This document shows positions 8,624 through 18,072 of a stretch of 64,000 nt of DNA, in pieces. Numbering within the stretch: the stretch's first letter is position 1; each line of letters begins with the position of its first letter. The stretch comes from Salsipaludibacter albus. GTDB lineage: Bacteria; Actinomycetota; Nitriliruptoria; Nitriliruptorales; Nitriliruptoraceae. The notes beneath the pieces are model-generated. The model made no database searches and was not told the origin of the DNA. It saw only the letters and a program-made list of their open reading frames with translations. A program made the translations under genes and the position numbers. The stretch is from positions 1 through 64,000 of the forward strand of contig NZ_JAHOPH010000011.1 of NCBI RefSeq assembly GCF_019798055.1, given 5' to 3'.

Positions 8624-9292
8624 TCAGGAGTCCGACGGTCGCGCGCCGGGAAGACCCATCTCGTGGAGGATGGCCGCGACCTCGTCGTCGGCCAACCCGT
8701 GGTCGACCAGGGCGGCGACCATCCGGGGGCCCAGCAGGGGCGTCGCGCACCGGGGGCAGAAGTTGGCCTGGTCCCAGCCCTCGGGCAGTTCGAGCCCGCA
8801 CGCGGGACACCCGTCGACCGGGCGCCGCTCGTCGACCCCGGCGTCCGCCAGGGCGTCGGCGTAGCCGCGGGCGTAGTCCCACGGGACGTAGTCCGAGGGG
8901 TTGGGGTCGAAGGCCGGCTCGTGCACCGGGGTCTCGCCGGTCTCGAGCAGCAGGCGCAGGTTCTCGCGCAGCAGCTCCCACGGGTAGTAGTGCTCCACCT
9001 CGCAGTCCCGGCAGTACACGCTGACGCCGCGGTAGCCGTCGGCCCGGAAGGTCGCCTCGAACTGGTCGAGGTCGACGAGGTCCTGCTCGACCAGCGCCGA
9101 CTCGTGGGCGTCCAGCGGCAGCGGGTCACCGTGGAGGTCGAAGTCGAAGTCGTCGGGGAGGTCCGGTCCGAGGTCGTCCCCGAGGTCGTCGAGGTCGTCG
9201 TCGCCCGCCCCGTCGTCCGCGGGATCGCGGGGACGGTCGGGGTCGGGCTGGTCGTCATCCGGTCCGGACGCGTCGTCGGGGCGCTCGGCCAC
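8624..9292 (-). CDS. DUF5319-like acidic zinc-ribbon protein next to guaB
   Basis: A 222-residue protein with a very acidic disordered N-terminal half (Asp-rich, residues 1-60) and a C-terminal half with paired cysteines. YCRDC lies near the middle, and CPACGLELPEG then FCPRCATPLL form a zinc ribbon before a helical tail (ILHEMGLPGARPSDS). The segment VDGCPACG and the location divergent to a GuaB-family gene resemble the actinobacterial DUF5319 proteins found beside guaB. The start at 9292 (GTG) is set by GAGGAG 6 bases upstream; a longer frame to 9568 would overlap the guaB promoter and start. The function is unknown; it is probably a small DNA- or protein-binding regulator. Confidence 0.75.
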   Translation of the reverse strand: MAERPDDASGPDDDQPDPDRPRDPADDGAGDDDLDDLGDDLGPDLPDDFDFDLHGDPLPLDAHESALVEQDLVDLDQFEATFRADGYRGVSVYCRDCEVEHYYPWELLRENLRLLLETGETPVHEPAFDPNPSDYVPWDYARGYADALADAGVDERRPVDGCPACGLELPEGWDQANFCPRCATPLLGPRMVAALVDHGLADDEVAAILHEMGLPGARPSDS

Positions 9293-9432
9293 CGCAGGCT
9301 CCTCGTTGGTGGAGGCCCCAGTGTGGCACGTCGTGGCACCCCGTGGGGCGCCGGTCCCGCCGGCCGGGGAGGACGGACTTCCACCCCGGCCGTCGGGCGG
9401 TCCGCGCCGTGCCACGCCCGGCGCGGGGGTCC

Positions 9433-9438
9433 TACGCT
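9433..9438 (+). promoter_or_regulatory. -10 element TACGCT for the guaB3-guaA operon
   Basis: TACGCT is followed by a predicted leader of about 23 bases that contains AGGA just before the GTG start at 9468. It lies in the divergent region with the zinc protein gene. Confidence 0.45.
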
Positions 9439-9467
9439 GCCGGGCACCCGAGCAAACGGCGCAGGAC

Positions 9468-10577
9468 GTGGCAGACATCGACATCGGTGGGGGACGGACC
9501 GCCCGGGCGGCGGTGGACCTCGACGACCTCTCCCTGGTACCGACGCGGCGCACCCGCGATCGGGACATGGTGGACCTGTCGTGGGATCTCGACGCCTACC
9601 AGCTCGACCTGCCCCTGATGAGCGCGCCACTGGATGCCGTGACGGCACCGGACACCGCCGCGGCGATCGCCCGACTGGGTGGGCTCGGGGTGCTCAACCT
9701 CGAGGGCCTGTGGACCCGCTACGACGATCCGGTCGAGGTGCTCGAGGAGATCGCCGAGCTCCAGCCGGGGCCCGAGGCCACCGCGCGACTCCAGCAGCTC
9801 TACGACCACCCGGTCCGTGAGGACCTGATCGGACGGCGGGTCGAGCAGCTGTCGGAGCAGGGCATCGCGGCCGGATCGCTCACGCCCCAGAAGGTCGGTC
9901 GCTACCACGACGCGGCCCTGGAGGCCGGGCTGGAACTGCTCGTCGTCCAGGGGGTCGCCGTCACCGCCCAGCACGTCAGCGGTGAGGAGGCCGACCCGCT
10001 GGACCTGCGCGAGTTCACCGCCCGCTACGACATCCCGGTCGTGGTCGGGGGCGTCGCCTCGGCCAAGTCCGCATCGCACCTGATGCGCACCGGCGCCGTG
10101 GGGATCCTCGTCGGCATGGGCCGGTCGAGCGTGTCCACGACCGACGCGGCGCTGGGGATCGGGATCCCGCGCGCGACCGCGATCGCCGAGGTCGCGGCCG
10201 TGCGCAACCGCTACCTGATGGACTCGGGTCGCTACGTGCAGGTGATCGCCTCGGGTGGACTGCGCACCGGTGGTGACGTCGCCAAGGCCATCGCCTGCGG
10301 GGCGGACGCGGTGATGGTCGGTCGTGCCCTGGCGGCCGCCGAGGAGGCCCCCGGCCGTGGGGCCTACTGGGGCCTGTCCGCCGCCCACCACGAGCTGCCA
10401 CGGGGGCGCTTCGAACGGGTCGAGACCCTCGGCACGCTGGAGCAGCTGCTGACCGGGCCGGCCCACCGCGACGACGGCACGGTCAACCTGTTCGGCGGAC
10501 TCCGCCGGGCGATGGCCGTGTGTGGCACCTCGACCCGCCGGGACCTCCAGCGGGTCGCCCTGGCGGTGCGGGCGTGA
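9468..10577 (+). CDS. guaB3: GuaB3-type IMP dehydrogenase-related protein
   Basis: A 369-residue TIM-barrel protein of the IMPDH/GMP reductase superfamily. The N-terminus ([23 protein letters not shown]) and the phosphate-binding part ([27 protein letters not shown]) match the family. It has no CBS domains, and the usual catalytic loop with Cys (GPGSxCTTR in IMPDH) reads [16 protein letters not shown], with Ser-Val where Cys would be. This matches the GuaB3 paralogue of mycobacteria rather than the main IMPDH, GuaB2. Start choice: the GTG at 9468 aligns with the GuaB3 N-terminus and follows AGGA. It is coupled to guaA by a GTGA overlap. Biochemical activity is uncertain. Confidence 0.85.
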   Translation: MADIDIGGGRTARAAVDLDDLSLVPTRRTRDRDMVDLSWDLDAYQLDLPLMSAPLDAVTAPDTAAAIARLGGLGVLNLEGLWTRYDDPVEVLEEIAELQPGPEATARLQQLYDHPVREDLIGRRVEQLSEQGIAAGSLTPQKVGRYHDAALEAGLELLVVQGVAVTAQHVSGEEADPLDLREFTARYDIPVVVGGVASAKSASHLMRTGAVGILVGMGRSSVSTTDAALGIGIPRATAIAEVAAVRNRYLMDSGRYVQVIASGGLRTGGDVAKAIACGADAVMVGRALAAAEEAPGRGAYWGLSAAHHELPRGRFERVETLGTLEQLLTGPAHRDDGTVNLFGGLRRAMAVCGTSTRRDLQRVALAVRA

Positions 10578-12223
10578 GCGACGCCGTCGCGCCCGACCCC
10601 CCGGCTGCCCCGCCGGATCCGGTGGCGCCCGACACCGTCGACGACCACCTGGTCGACCCCATGACGCCCGACGACGTGCCCACCGTGCTGGTCGTGGACT
10701 TCGGTGCCCAGTACGCGCAGCTGATCGCGCGACGGGTCCGCGAGGCCAACGTGCACTCCGAGATCGTGCCCGCGTCGATCACCGCCGACGAGGTGCGCCG
10801 ACGTGGTGCGGCCGCGCTGATCCTGTCCGGCGGCCCCGCGAGCGTGTATGCCGAGGGCGCCCCCAGCATGGACCCGGGCCTGCTCGACCTCGGCGTGCCG
10901 ACCCTGGGCATCTGCTACGGCCAGCAGCTGATGGTGCAACTGCTCGGTGGCACCGTGGCCCACTCCGACGTCGCCGAGTACGGCCACACCGAACTGAACC
11001 GGACCGCCACGGACGCCGACGGACTGCTCGCCGACACGGCCGCGTCCCAGTCGGTGTGGATGTCGCACCGGGATGCCGTCACCGAGGCCCCCGACGGGTT
11101 CGTCGTCACCGCACGCACCTCGGCGGCCCCGTGCGCCGTCATCGAGGACGACCAGCGTCGGCTCTACGGGGTGCAGTACCACCCGGAGGTGTCCCACACG
11201 GCCCACGGCCAGCAGGTGCTGGAGGCGTTCCTGTACCGGGGCGCCGGCCTGGCCCCGGACTGGAACCCCACCAACATCATCGACGAGCTGGTCGGGCGGA
11301 TCCGGACCCAGGTCGGGGACCGTCCGGTGCTGTGCGGCCTGTCCGGCGGCGTCGACTCGTCGGTGGCGGCTGCGCTGGTGCACCGGGCCGTCGGCGACCA
11401 GCTGACCTGCGTGTTCGTCGACCACGGCCTGATGCGCCACGACGAGGGCCGCCAGGTCGAGGCGACGTTCCGGGACCACTTCCACGTCGACCTGGTCCAC
11501 GTGCGCGCCGAGGAGCGGTTCCTGGCGAAGCTGGCGGGCGTGACCGACCCCGAGACCAAGCGCAAGATCATCGGCGAGGCGTTCATCCGCGAGTTCGAGA
11601 CGGCCGCCCGGGACATCTACGCCGACTCGCCCGGGACGAAGTTCCTGGTGCAGGGGACGCTGTACCCGGACGTGATCGAGTCGGGCGGATCGGACTCGGC
11701 CTCGACGATCAAGAGCCACCACAACGTGGGCGGGCTGCCCGACGACCTCGATTTCGACCTGGTCGAGCCGTTGCGGGACCTGTTCAAGGACGAGGTGCGG
11801 GCGCTGGGCGCCGAGCTGGGACTGCCCGACGAGATGGTGCAGCGCCAGCCCTTCCCGGGACCGGGCCTGGGCGTGCGGATCGTCGGCGAGGTGACCCGCG
11901 AGCGGCTCGACCTCGTCCGCGCCGCCGACCGCATCGCGCTGGAGGAGTTCGCCGCCGCCGGCCTCGAGCGGGAGCTGTGGCAGTCCTACGCCGCCCTGCT
12001 CGCCGTGCGATCGGTCGGCGTGCAGGGCGACGGGCGCACCTACGGCCACCCCATCGTGATCCGGGCGGTGACCTCCGAGGACGCGATGACCGCCGACTGG
12101 GCACGGCTGCCCCACGAGGTGCTGGCACGGATCTCGTCGCGGATCACCAACGAGGTGGTCGGGGTGAACCGGGTCGTCTACGACATCACGTCCAAGCCTC
12201 CCGGCACGATCGAGTGGGAGTGA
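10574..12223 (+). CDS. guaA: GMP synthase (glutamine-hydrolysing)
   Basis: Converts XMP to GMP using glutamine and ATP. The 549-residue protein has a class I glutamine amidotransferase domain ([17 protein letters not shown]; nucleophile Cys114 in LGICYGQQL; catalytic His and Glu in VQYHPEVSH). This is followed by the ATP pyrophosphatase domain with the P-loop [12 protein letters not shown] and the dimerisation domain ending in KPPGTIEWE. An extra Pro/Asp-rich N-terminal segment of about 35 residues is present if the GTG overlapping the upstream stop is used; an ATG at 10661 would remove most of it. It forms an operon with guaB3. Confidence 0.95.
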   Translation: MSDAVAPDPPAAPPDPVAPDTVDDHLVDPMTPDDVPTVLVVDFGAQYAQLIARRVREANVHSEIVPASITADEVRRRGAAALILSGGPASVYAEGAPSMDPGLLDLGVPTLGICYGQQLMVQLLGGTVAHSDVAEYGHTELNRTATDADGLLADTAASQSVWMSHRDAVTEAPDGFVVTARTSAAPCAVIEDDQRRLYGVQYHPEVSHTAHGQQVLEAFLYRGAGLAPDWNPTNIIDELVGRIRTQVGDRPVLCGLSGGVDSSVAAALVHRAVGDQLTCVFVDHGLMRHDEGRQVEATFRDHFHVDLVHVRAEERFLAKLAGVTDPETKRKIIGEAFIREFETAARDIYADSPGTKFLVQGTLYPDVIESGGSDSASTIKSHHNVGGLPDDLDFDLVEPLRDLFKDEVRALGAELGLPDEMVQRQPFPGPGLGVRIVGEVTRERLDLVRAADRIALEEFAAAGLERELWQSYAALLAVRSVGVQGDGRTYGHPIVIRAVTSEDAMTADWARLPHEVLARISSRITNEVVGVNRVVYDITSKPPGTIEWE

Positions 12224-12266
12224 CGGCGCGACCGCGTGCTGGTCGTGCCGGCGACGCTGTCGTCGG

Positions 12267-12620
12267 CTACGAGGCGCGGGTGTCGTCGAGCAGCTGGAGC
12301 AGGTCGTGGGCGGCGAGCTCGATCGCCTTGTGGTCCCACTGGGCGGCGCGGTATCGGCAGGCGATGAGTCCCATCCGGTGCACGCGACGGAAGTCACCGC
12401 ACACGAAGGCGTAGCGAGCCTTGGTCCGGTCGGTCGCCCCGACCGTCAGTCCGAGGTGCCACGCGGCATAGTCGTCCCAGTCGTGGCCCTCGAGGTAGGC
12501 GTTCTCGTCGTCGGCGCTGGGCTGGACGTCGCCCCACTCGCTGCGCAGCACGTACTGGTGGGCGGCGATCAGCCTGCGGGCGTGGTCGACGCCTGCCGTG
12601 TGCACCTCGTAGTCGGCCAT
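12267..12620 (-). CDS. conserved actinobacterial hypothetical protein
   Basis: A 117-residue soluble protein rich in Trp, His and acidic residues, for example HDWDDYAAWHLGLTVGATDRTKARYAFVCGDFRRVHRMGLIACRYRAAQWDHKAIELAAHDLLQLLD. This text strongly resembles a protein conserved across actinobacteria whose function is unknown to me. The ATG at 12620 has GGAG 5 bases upstream; an in-frame ATG 30 bases earlier lacks a site. It sits convergent to guaA and divergent to the beta-glucosidase gene. No signal peptide or membrane segment is present. Confidence 0.75.
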   Translation of the reverse strand: MADYEVHTAGVDHARRLIAAHQYVLRSEWGDVQPSADDENAYLEGHDWDDYAAWHLGLTVGATDRTKARYAFVCGDFRRVHRMGLIACRYRAAQWDHKAIELAAHDLLQLLDDTRAS

Positions 12621-12728
12621 GGACGCTCCGGCGTCGGGGTGCCCCATCGTGCAGCCGCCTCCCGTCGGGCGGAAGGGTCCGAACGGCCGTCGTCGCCACC
12701 GCCCGAACCGGCCGCCCGGGTCGACGGG

Positions 12729-12734
12729 TAGGTT
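12729..12734 (+). promoter_or_regulatory. -10 element TAGGTT for the beta-glucosidase gene
   Basis: TAGGTT fits TAnnnT and predicts a leader of about 40 bases before the ATG at 12783. No LacI-type operator palindrome was seen around it. Confidence 0.4.
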
Positions 12735-12782
12735 CCACCGCGCCCGCCAGGACGGGCCTGCCACCATCGACCGAGGGCCGAC

Positions 12783-14279
12783 ATGACCACCGAGCCGACC
12801 CGGACCTCCTCGACGGGGCCGTCGCCCCAGGAGGCCGGGGTCGACCCGGTCCTCCTGGCCCACGACATCGACCTGCCGTCGGCGTTCCGGTGGGGGGCCG
12901 CGACGTCGAGCCACCAGATCGAGGGCGCCCACGACGTGGACGGCCGCACGCCGTCCATCTGGGACACCTTCGCGGCGACCCCGGGGCGCGTGCGCAACGG
13001 CGACACCGCGCAGGTGGCCGTCGACCACTACCACCGCTGGGAGGAGGACCTGGACCTGCTCGCGTGGCTGGGCGTCGACGAGTACCGGTTCTCGATCGCC
13101 TGGTCGCGGGTCCTGCCGGACGGCTCGGGTCGGCCCAACCAGGCCGGGCTGGACTTCTACCGTCGACTGGTGGACGGACTGCACGAGCGTGGCATCGAGC
13201 CCAACGTCACCCTGTACCACTGGGACCTGCCCCAGTGGCTCCAGGATCGAGGTGGCTGGGCCGCCCGCGAGACCGTCGACGCCTTCGTGCACTACGCCGC
13301 GACGGTGGCGCAGGCCCTGGGAACCGTCGTGACGTGGGCCACGCTCAACGAGCCGTGGTGCGCCGCCTTCCTCGGCCACCGAGCCGGCGTGCACGCCCCC
13401 GGCCACACCGACCAGGCCGAGGCCGTGGCGGCGTGCCACCACCTCCTGCTCGCACACGGACGGGCCGTCGGGACACTGCGCGACGTGGCGGCCCACGCGC
13501 GCGACGACGCGGCACGGCTGGGCATCGTGCTCAACCTGGCGCCCGTGCGCACGAGCGGCACGCGTCCCGAGGACCTGGAGGCGGTGCGCGTCGTGGACGG
13601 CGGCCGCAACCGCGCCTGGCTCGGACCGCTGTTCCGGGGCGCCTACCCCGACGACGTCCTGGCCGACTGGTCCGCGGTCGCGGACCTGTCGGTGGTGCAG
13701 GACGGCGACCTCGACGAGATCGCCACGCCGATCGACTGGCTGGGCCTCAACTACTACAACCCGATCTGGGTCCGCGCCGGTGACGGGTCGAGTCCCGAGC
13801 CGGGCGCCGACGGGGTCGTGGAGGACGTGCCTGCCGACGCGGAGACCACCGCCATGGGCTGGCCGATCGACGCCTCGGGCCTGGTCGACGTCGTGCGGCG
13901 GGTCGTCGACGACCATGCGAAGGTGCCCCTGGTGGTCACCGAGAACGGCGGTGCGTTCCCGGACCGTCAGCGGTCGGGCGGGCTCGCCGATGGTGCCGTG
14001 GACGACGCCCCGGGCGGGGGGATGGTCCAGGACGAGGATCGGATCCGCTACCTGCAGGCACACCTGCAGGCGATCGCGGGGCTGGTCGCCGACGGTGTCG
14101 ACCTGCGCGGCTACCACGTCTGGTCCCTGCTGGACAACTTCGAGTGGGCCGAGGGCTACGACTTCCGGTTCGGCATCGTGGAGGTGGACGACGAGCTCGT
14201 GCGCATCCCCAAGGCCAGCGCGCACTGGTACCGGCACGTGCTGGCGGACCACGCCCGCCGCGGGCACGGCGACGACTGA
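12783..14279 (+). CDS. family 1 glycoside hydrolase (beta-glucosidase-like)
   Basis: Hydrolyses terminal beta-linked glucose or related sugars, probably in the cytoplasm because no signal peptide is present. The 498-residue length is normal for GH1. It shows the family N-terminal pattern FRWGAATSSHQIEGA, the acid/base Glu in TLNEPW (residues 193-198), and the catalytic nucleophile Glu in VTENGG (about residue 385). The aglycone-side motif WSLLDNFEWAEGYDFRFGIV sits near the C-terminus. A tolerant N-terminal extension of about 30 residues precedes the barrel. Substrate specificity (cellobiose, other glucosides or galactosides) cannot be decided. No sugar transporter lies next to it. Confidence 0.93.
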   Translation: MTTEPTRTSSTGPSPQEAGVDPVLLAHDIDLPSAFRWGAATSSHQIEGAHDVDGRTPSIWDTFAATPGRVRNGDTAQVAVDHYHRWEEDLDLLAWLGVDEYRFSIAWSRVLPDGSGRPNQAGLDFYRRLVDGLHERGIEPNVTLYHWDLPQWLQDRGGWAARETVDAFVHYAATVAQALGTVVTWATLNEPWCAAFLGHRAGVHAPGHTDQAEAVAACHHLLLAHGRAVGTLRDVAAHARDDAARLGIVLNLAPVRTSGTRPEDLEAVRVVDGGRNRAWLGPLFRGAYPDDVLADWSAVADLSVVQDGDLDEIATPIDWLGLNYYNPIWVRAGDGSSPEPGADGVVEDVPADAETTAMGWPIDASGLVDVVRRVVDDHAKVPLVVTENGGAFPDRQRSGGLADGAVDDAPGGGMVQDEDRIRYLQAHLQAIAGLVADGVDLRGYHVWSLLDNFEWAEGYDFRFGIVEVDDELVRIPKASAHWYRHVLADHARRGHGDD

Positions 14280-14286
14280 GTCGGGC

Positions 14287-14356
14287 CCGCACCCCCGGGT
14301 CGGACGTGGCGAGTCAGGGGGTGGGTGGGGGAGACCCTGAGGGCGTCCGGGTGCGG
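14287..14356. terminator. nested hairpin region after the beta-glucosidase gene
   Basis: An outer stem CCGCACCC/GGGTGCGG (14287-14294 with 14349-14356) encloses an inner stem TCAGGG/CCCTGA (14314-14319 with 14335-14340) and a G-rich loop. It starts just after the beta-glucosidase stop. It has no T-run, as is common in GC-rich actinobacteria. Confidence 0.4.
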
Positions 14357-14400
14357 ACCCGTCACCATGGGCTCCACGAGGCAGGACGAAAGGAATCACC

Positions 14401-15033
14401 GTGAGCACCTGCCCCAACTGTGGATCCGAGTACGCCGACGGCGCGAGCTGCGTGGTCTGCGGCCACCCCGGCGACGACCCGTCCGAGGTCGCCGAGCCGA
14501 GCGCCGACACGACGGACACGCGGGTGGAGGCGGCCGTGACGGGCGCCGACACGGCGATCCCGGGCGCTGCGACCGGGACGACGACGGCACCGCCGCCGCC
14601 CGACGCGCCAGCACCGCCCCCGTCGGCACCGACCGGTCCGGGGACGGCGCTGCAGCCACCGTCACCCGACGCGCTGCCGGTCACCGAGAGCGAGCGCAAC
14701 TGGGGCATGGTCGCCCACCTGTCCAGCCTGGTCGCCGCCGGGATCGGCGGGATGGGCTTCCTCGGCCCGCTGATCGTCTGGCTCGTCAAGAAGGACGACA
14801 GCCGCTTCGTGCGCCACCATGCCGTCGAGGCACTCAACTTCAACCTGTCGCTGCTCCTGTACACGCTCCTCATGGTCATGGTCGGGCTGACCATCGTCGG
14901 GCTGGTCGTCGCCATCCCCGCCGCGGTCATCGGCCTGGTGCTGTGGTTCGTCGCCTCGATCGTCGCGGCCGTCAAGGCCCAGCGCGGCGAGGCCTACCGC
15001 TACCCACTCACCATCCGGTTGGTCCGCGAGTAG
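14401..15033 (+). CDS. zinc-ribbon plus DUF4870 membrane protein
   Basis: 210 residues. The N-terminus is a zinc ribbon (CPNCGSEYADGASCVVCG, two CxxC pairs), followed by a disordered Thr/Pro/Ala-rich linker of about 70 residues. A C-terminal Tic20-like DUF4870 domain follows: NWGMVAHLSSLVAAGIG, a FLGPLIVWLVKKDDSRFVRHHAVEALNFNLSLLLYTLL core, then two more hydrophobic helices and a short polar tail. DUF4870 proteins are small membrane proteins of unknown role, often linked to stress. The GTG start has AAAGGA upstream. It lies between the beta-glucosidase and helicase genes without an evident functional link. Confidence 0.85.
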   Translation: MSTCPNCGSEYADGASCVVCGHPGDDPSEVAEPSADTTDTRVEAAVTGADTAIPGAATGTTTAPPPPDAPAPPPSAPTGPGTALQPPSPDALPVTESERNWGMVAHLSSLVAAGIGGMGFLGPLIVWLVKKDDSRFVRHHAVEALNFNLSLLLYTLLMVMVGLTIVGLVVAIPAAVIGLVLWFVASIVAAVKAQRGEAYRYPLTIRLVRE

Positions 15034-15082
15034 GTCGTCCACACGCGGGGCGAACCGGCGGCGGACGCGTCACGGCCCGCCG

Positions 15083-15088
15083 ATAGCC
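15083..15088 (+). promoter_or_regulatory. -10 element TAGCCT for the helicase gene
   Basis: TAGCCT would start transcription near 15095. That position would make the upstream GTG at 15093 untranslatable and supports the GTG at 15129 as the start. Confidence 0.35.
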
Positions 15089-15128
15089 TCCGGTGGAGGA
15101 AATCCCACCATCGGAAAACCTCGCCACC

Positions 15129-17375
15129 GTGACCGACATCGACGCCGCCATCGCCCGCGCTCGCGCCCGCAGCGAGGGCCTGGCCGAGCATGCCCGCGAG
15201 ACCGCACGTGACGCCCTCGACGGCCTCAACCCCGAGCAGCACGAGGCGGTGACCACCACGGAGGGGCCGGTGCTGGTGATCGCCGGTGCCGGCTCGGGCA
15301 AGACCCGTGTCCTGACCCATCGGATCGCCCACCTCGTGGACACCGGGGTCAGCCCGTTCGCGATCCTGGCCATCACCTTCACCAACAAGGCCGCCGGCGA
15401 GATGGCCGAGCGCGTGTCGGGCCAGCTCGGCACCAGGCTGGGCGACCGGATGTGGGTCACGACCTTCCACAAGGCCGCCGTGCGGATCCTGCGACGCGAG
15501 CTGGGTCGACTGGGCTACAAGTCGTCGTTCACCATCTACGACGCCCAGGACTCCCGCCGGCTGGTCAAGCGGATCCTCAAGGACCAGGGGGTCGACGACC
15601 GCAAGGTGTCGCCGCGCACCGTCCAGTACGCGATCAGCGCGGCCAAGGACGAGCTGGTCGACTTCGAGACCTACCGCGACACGGCCGGGCCGTGGCCCGA
15701 GCCGATCATCGCCGACGTCTACCGCGACTACCAGCAGCAGCTGCTGGCCAACAACGCGCTGGACTTCGACGACCTGATCATGAAGACCGTCGAGGTGTTC
15801 CAGATCTTCCCGGAGGTGCTGGCGCACTGGCAGCAGCGGTTCAGGTACCTGCTGGTCGACGAGTACCAGGACACCAACCGTGCCCAGTACCACCTGGTCA
15901 ACCTGCTGGCCAGCGACCACCGCAACCTGATGGTCGTCGGCGATCCCGACCAGAGTGTCTACAAGTTCCGCGGGGCGACGATCCGCAACATCAACGACTT
16001 CACGACGGACTACCCCGACGCGGCCGTCATCCCGCTGACCCGCAACTACCGGTCGACCCAGACCATCCTCGACGCGGCCAACGCCGTGATCCGCAACAAC
16101 CCGGACCGCCAGGACAAGCAGCTGTGGACCGACCGCGGCGCCGGTGCCCCGGTGACGCTGTACCACGCGACCGACGAGCACGACGAGGCGGCGTGGATCT
16201 CCGAGCGGATCGAGCACCTGCGTGCCACGACCGACCTGGGGTTCGACGACATGGCGGTCTTCTACCGGACCAACGCCCAGTCGCGTGTCCTGGAGGACAT
16301 CTTCATGCGGGTGGGCACGCCCCACCAGGTGATCGGCGGGGTCCGCTTCTACGAGCGACGCGAGATCAAGGACGTCCTGGCCTACGCCCGGCTGCTGGTG
16401 AACCCGGCTGACGACGAGGCGGCCCGGCGGGTCGTCAACGTCCCCAAGCGTGGGGTCGGTGACAAGACCGAGGACGCGATCGCGGACCATGCCGTCGTGA
16501 CGGGGACGTCGTTCCTGGACGCGGCCCGGGCCGCGGGCGACATCACGACCCTGGGCCCGCGGGCCGTGTCCGCCGTCGGGGAGTTCACCGGGGTGCTGGA
16601 CGAGCTCGCCGGACTGGCCGACGACGAGGACGTGTCCGTCGCCGACCTGGTCGAGGCCCTGTGGGACCGCACCGGCTACATGGAGGACCTGCTCGAGGGC
16701 AACAGCATCGAGGGCCTGACCCGCGAGGAGAACCTGCGCGAGCTGCAGGGCGTGGCCCGCGAGTTCGAGGCCCGCGGTGGCGAGGGCCTGGGCGACTTCC
16801 TCGAGTCGGTCTCGCTGGTGTCCGAGCAGGACCAGCTCGATGAGGAGGCCGAGGAGGCCGAGGAGCTCGGCCGGGTCACCCTCATGACGTTGCACAACGC
16901 CAAGGGGTTGGAGTACCCGGTCGTCTTCCTGGTCGGGCTCGAGGACGGCGTGTTCCCACACGTGCGCTCGATGGACGACCCCGAGGAGCTGGCCGAGGAA
17001 CGCCGGCTGGCCTACGTCGGCATCACGCGCGCCGAGCAGCACCTGTTCCTGACCCACGCCGACCGCCGGATGCTCTGGGGTGGCTCGTCCTACAACCCGC
17101 CCTCGCGCTTCCTCGACGAGATCCCCACGACGCTGCTGACCCACGAGTCCGCGACCGGGACCACCTCGGCCGCCACGCGGGTCCGCGACCGCGAGGTGCT
17201 GGAGTTCGCCGGGGTCGAGTTCGCCGTCGGGGACCTCGTCGTGCACACCAAGTACGGCGACGGCGTGATCCAGGCGCTGTCGGGCAGCGGCGAGGACGCC
17301 GAGGCCACCGTCGACTTCGCCGATGTCGGGCGAAAGCAGCTGCTGCTGGCCTACGCCCCGCTGGTGCGCGTCTGA
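15129..17375 (+). CDS. pcrA: ATP-dependent DNA helicase of the UvrD/PcrA/Rep family
   Basis: Superfamily 1A 3'-5' DNA helicase for repair and replication-fork processing. Motif I is AGAGSGKT, Ia is AITFTNKAAGEMAERV, II is LLVDEYQDTN, III is GDPDQSVYKFRGA, IV is LTRNYRST, V is LMTLHNAKGLEYPVVFL and VI is RRLAYVGITRAE. A C-terminal Tudor-like PcrA tail (GDLVVHTKYGDGVIQALSGSGEDAEATVDFADVGRKQLLL) is complete and is the part that binds RNA polymerase in PcrA. It is 748 residues from 15129 or 760 from the GTG at 15093; neither start has a strong ribosome site. The length fits PcrA. Confidence 0.93.
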   Translation: MTDIDAAIARARARSEGLAEHARETARDALDGLNPEQHEAVTTTEGPVLVIAGAGSGKTRVLTHRIAHLVDTGVSPFAILAITFTNKAAGEMAERVSGQLGTRLGDRMWVTTFHKAAVRILRRELGRLGYKSSFTIYDAQDSRRLVKRILKDQGVDDRKVSPRTVQYAISAAKDELVDFETYRDTAGPWPEPIIADVYRDYQQQLLANNALDFDDLIMKTVEVFQIFPEVLAHWQQRFRYLLVDEYQDTNRAQYHLVNLLASDHRNLMVVGDPDQSVYKFRGATIRNINDFTTDYPDAAVIPLTRNYRSTQTILDAANAVIRNNPDRQDKQLWTDRGAGAPVTLYHATDEHDEAAWISERIEHLRATTDLGFDDMAVFYRTNAQSRVLEDIFMRVGTPHQVIGGVRFYERREIKDVLAYARLLVNPADDEAARRVVNVPKRGVGDKTEDAIADHAVVTGTSFLDAARAAGDITTLGPRAVSAVGEFTGVLDELAGLADDEDVSVADLVEALWDRTGYMEDLLEGNSIEGLTREENLRELQGVAREFEARGGEGLGDFLESVSLVSEQDQLDEEAEEAEELGRVTLMTLHNAKGLEYPVVFLVGLEDGVFPHVRSMDDPEELAEERRLAYVGITRAEQHLFLTHADRRMLWGGSSYNPPSRFLDEIPTTLLTHESATGTTSAATRVRDREVLEFAGVEFAVGDLVVHTKYGDGVIQALSGSGEDAEATVDFADVGRKQLLLAYAPLVRV

Positions 17376-17433
17376 CGGTCCGGGTTCCGCCGTCGCCGGG
17401 GCGACCGGTTCGTCAGTGGGGTGTGGTCGCGGC

Positions 17434-17985
17434 TCAGCGACAGCCCGGCGTCTCGGGCTCGGGCGCCGGGCGGGGCCCCGGGCTGGTCGCGGTCGGGTCG
17501 ACGTACGCGACGCCGTCGTGGACCACCACCGGATGGCTCGCCAGCGACGCGACACCGAACCCCCGTCCGGTCGCGGCGTGCCACGTCGCCGGCGTGCCGG
17601 CGACCATGCCCTCCACCCGCCGCGTCCCTTCGCACCAGGCCAGCTCGTGGTCGGACAGGCCGGCGAACGCCACGGCGGGGCCGCCCCCGATGACCAGCAG
17701 GGCGTCGAGGTCGTCCAGCGCGGTGGCCCCGTCCACCTGGTCGATCGCCACCGTGGCGACGAACGGTGCGCCCGGAGGGCCGGCACGGGTCAGGAACAGC
17801 ACCCCTGCCACGACGACCACCAGGCCCGCCACGATCGCGCCGATCACCCACTGGAGCCCGAGGGGGGCCCGCAGGACGATCTTGCGCGCACGAGCCGATG
17901 CCTTGGACGGCAGGTAGCCGGACGGCCCGTAGGCCGGGGGCTCCTCGGGGGGCTCGTCACGGGGGTCGGGCGGGTCGGTGGTCAT
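17434..17985 (-). CDS. membrane-anchored protein of unknown function
   Basis: 183 residues: an acidic, Pro-rich cytoplasmic N-terminus, a basic stretch (SARARKIVLRAPLG), a single hydrophobic helix (WVIGAIVAGLVVVVAGVLFLT), then an extracytoplasmic domain of about 120 residues ending in a Pro/Cys tail (PGPRPAPEPETPGCR). Two cysteines in the outer domain (ELAWCEG and the C-terminal Cys) could pair. No family is recognised. The start at 17985 is leaderless: TACCGT (reverse, 17994-17999) ends 8 bases before the ATG. The gene is divergent from the next one. Confidence 0.7.
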   Translation of the reverse strand: MTTDPPDPRDEPPEEPPAYGPSGYLPSKASARARKIVLRAPLGLQWVIGAIVAGLVVVVAGVLFLTRAGPPGAPFVATVAIDQVDGATALDDLDALLVIGGGPAVAFAGLSDHELAWCEGTRRVEGMVAGTPATWHAATGRGFGVASLASHPVVVHDGVAYVDPTATSPGPRPAPEPETPGCR

Positions 17986-17993
17986 GGTCGGCG

Positions 17994-17999
17994 ACGGTA
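17994..17999 (-). promoter_or_regulatory. leaderless -10 element TACCGT
   Basis: Reverse-strand TACCGT lies 8 bases before the ATG at 17985, so the transcript probably begins at or next to the start codon. Confidence 0.5.
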
Positions 18000-18058
18000 G
18001 CGGTGGCCGGCGCAGGCACGGCGTGCGTGACCATCGCGGCACGGCCGCTCCGCTGGAC

Positions 18059-18064
18059 TAGGCT
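18059..18064 (+). promoter_or_regulatory. leaderless -10 element TAGGCT
   Basis: TAGGCT ends 8 bases before the ATG at 18073. With the reverse-strand TACCGT above it forms a compact divergent promoter pair. Confidence 0.5.
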
Positions 18065-18072
18065 GCGCGCCC

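Noticed and set aside
14287-14356. Riboswitch before the DUF4870 gene
   Set aside because: Only simple nested stems are visible, no known riboswitch core, and a terminator role for the upstream gene suffices.
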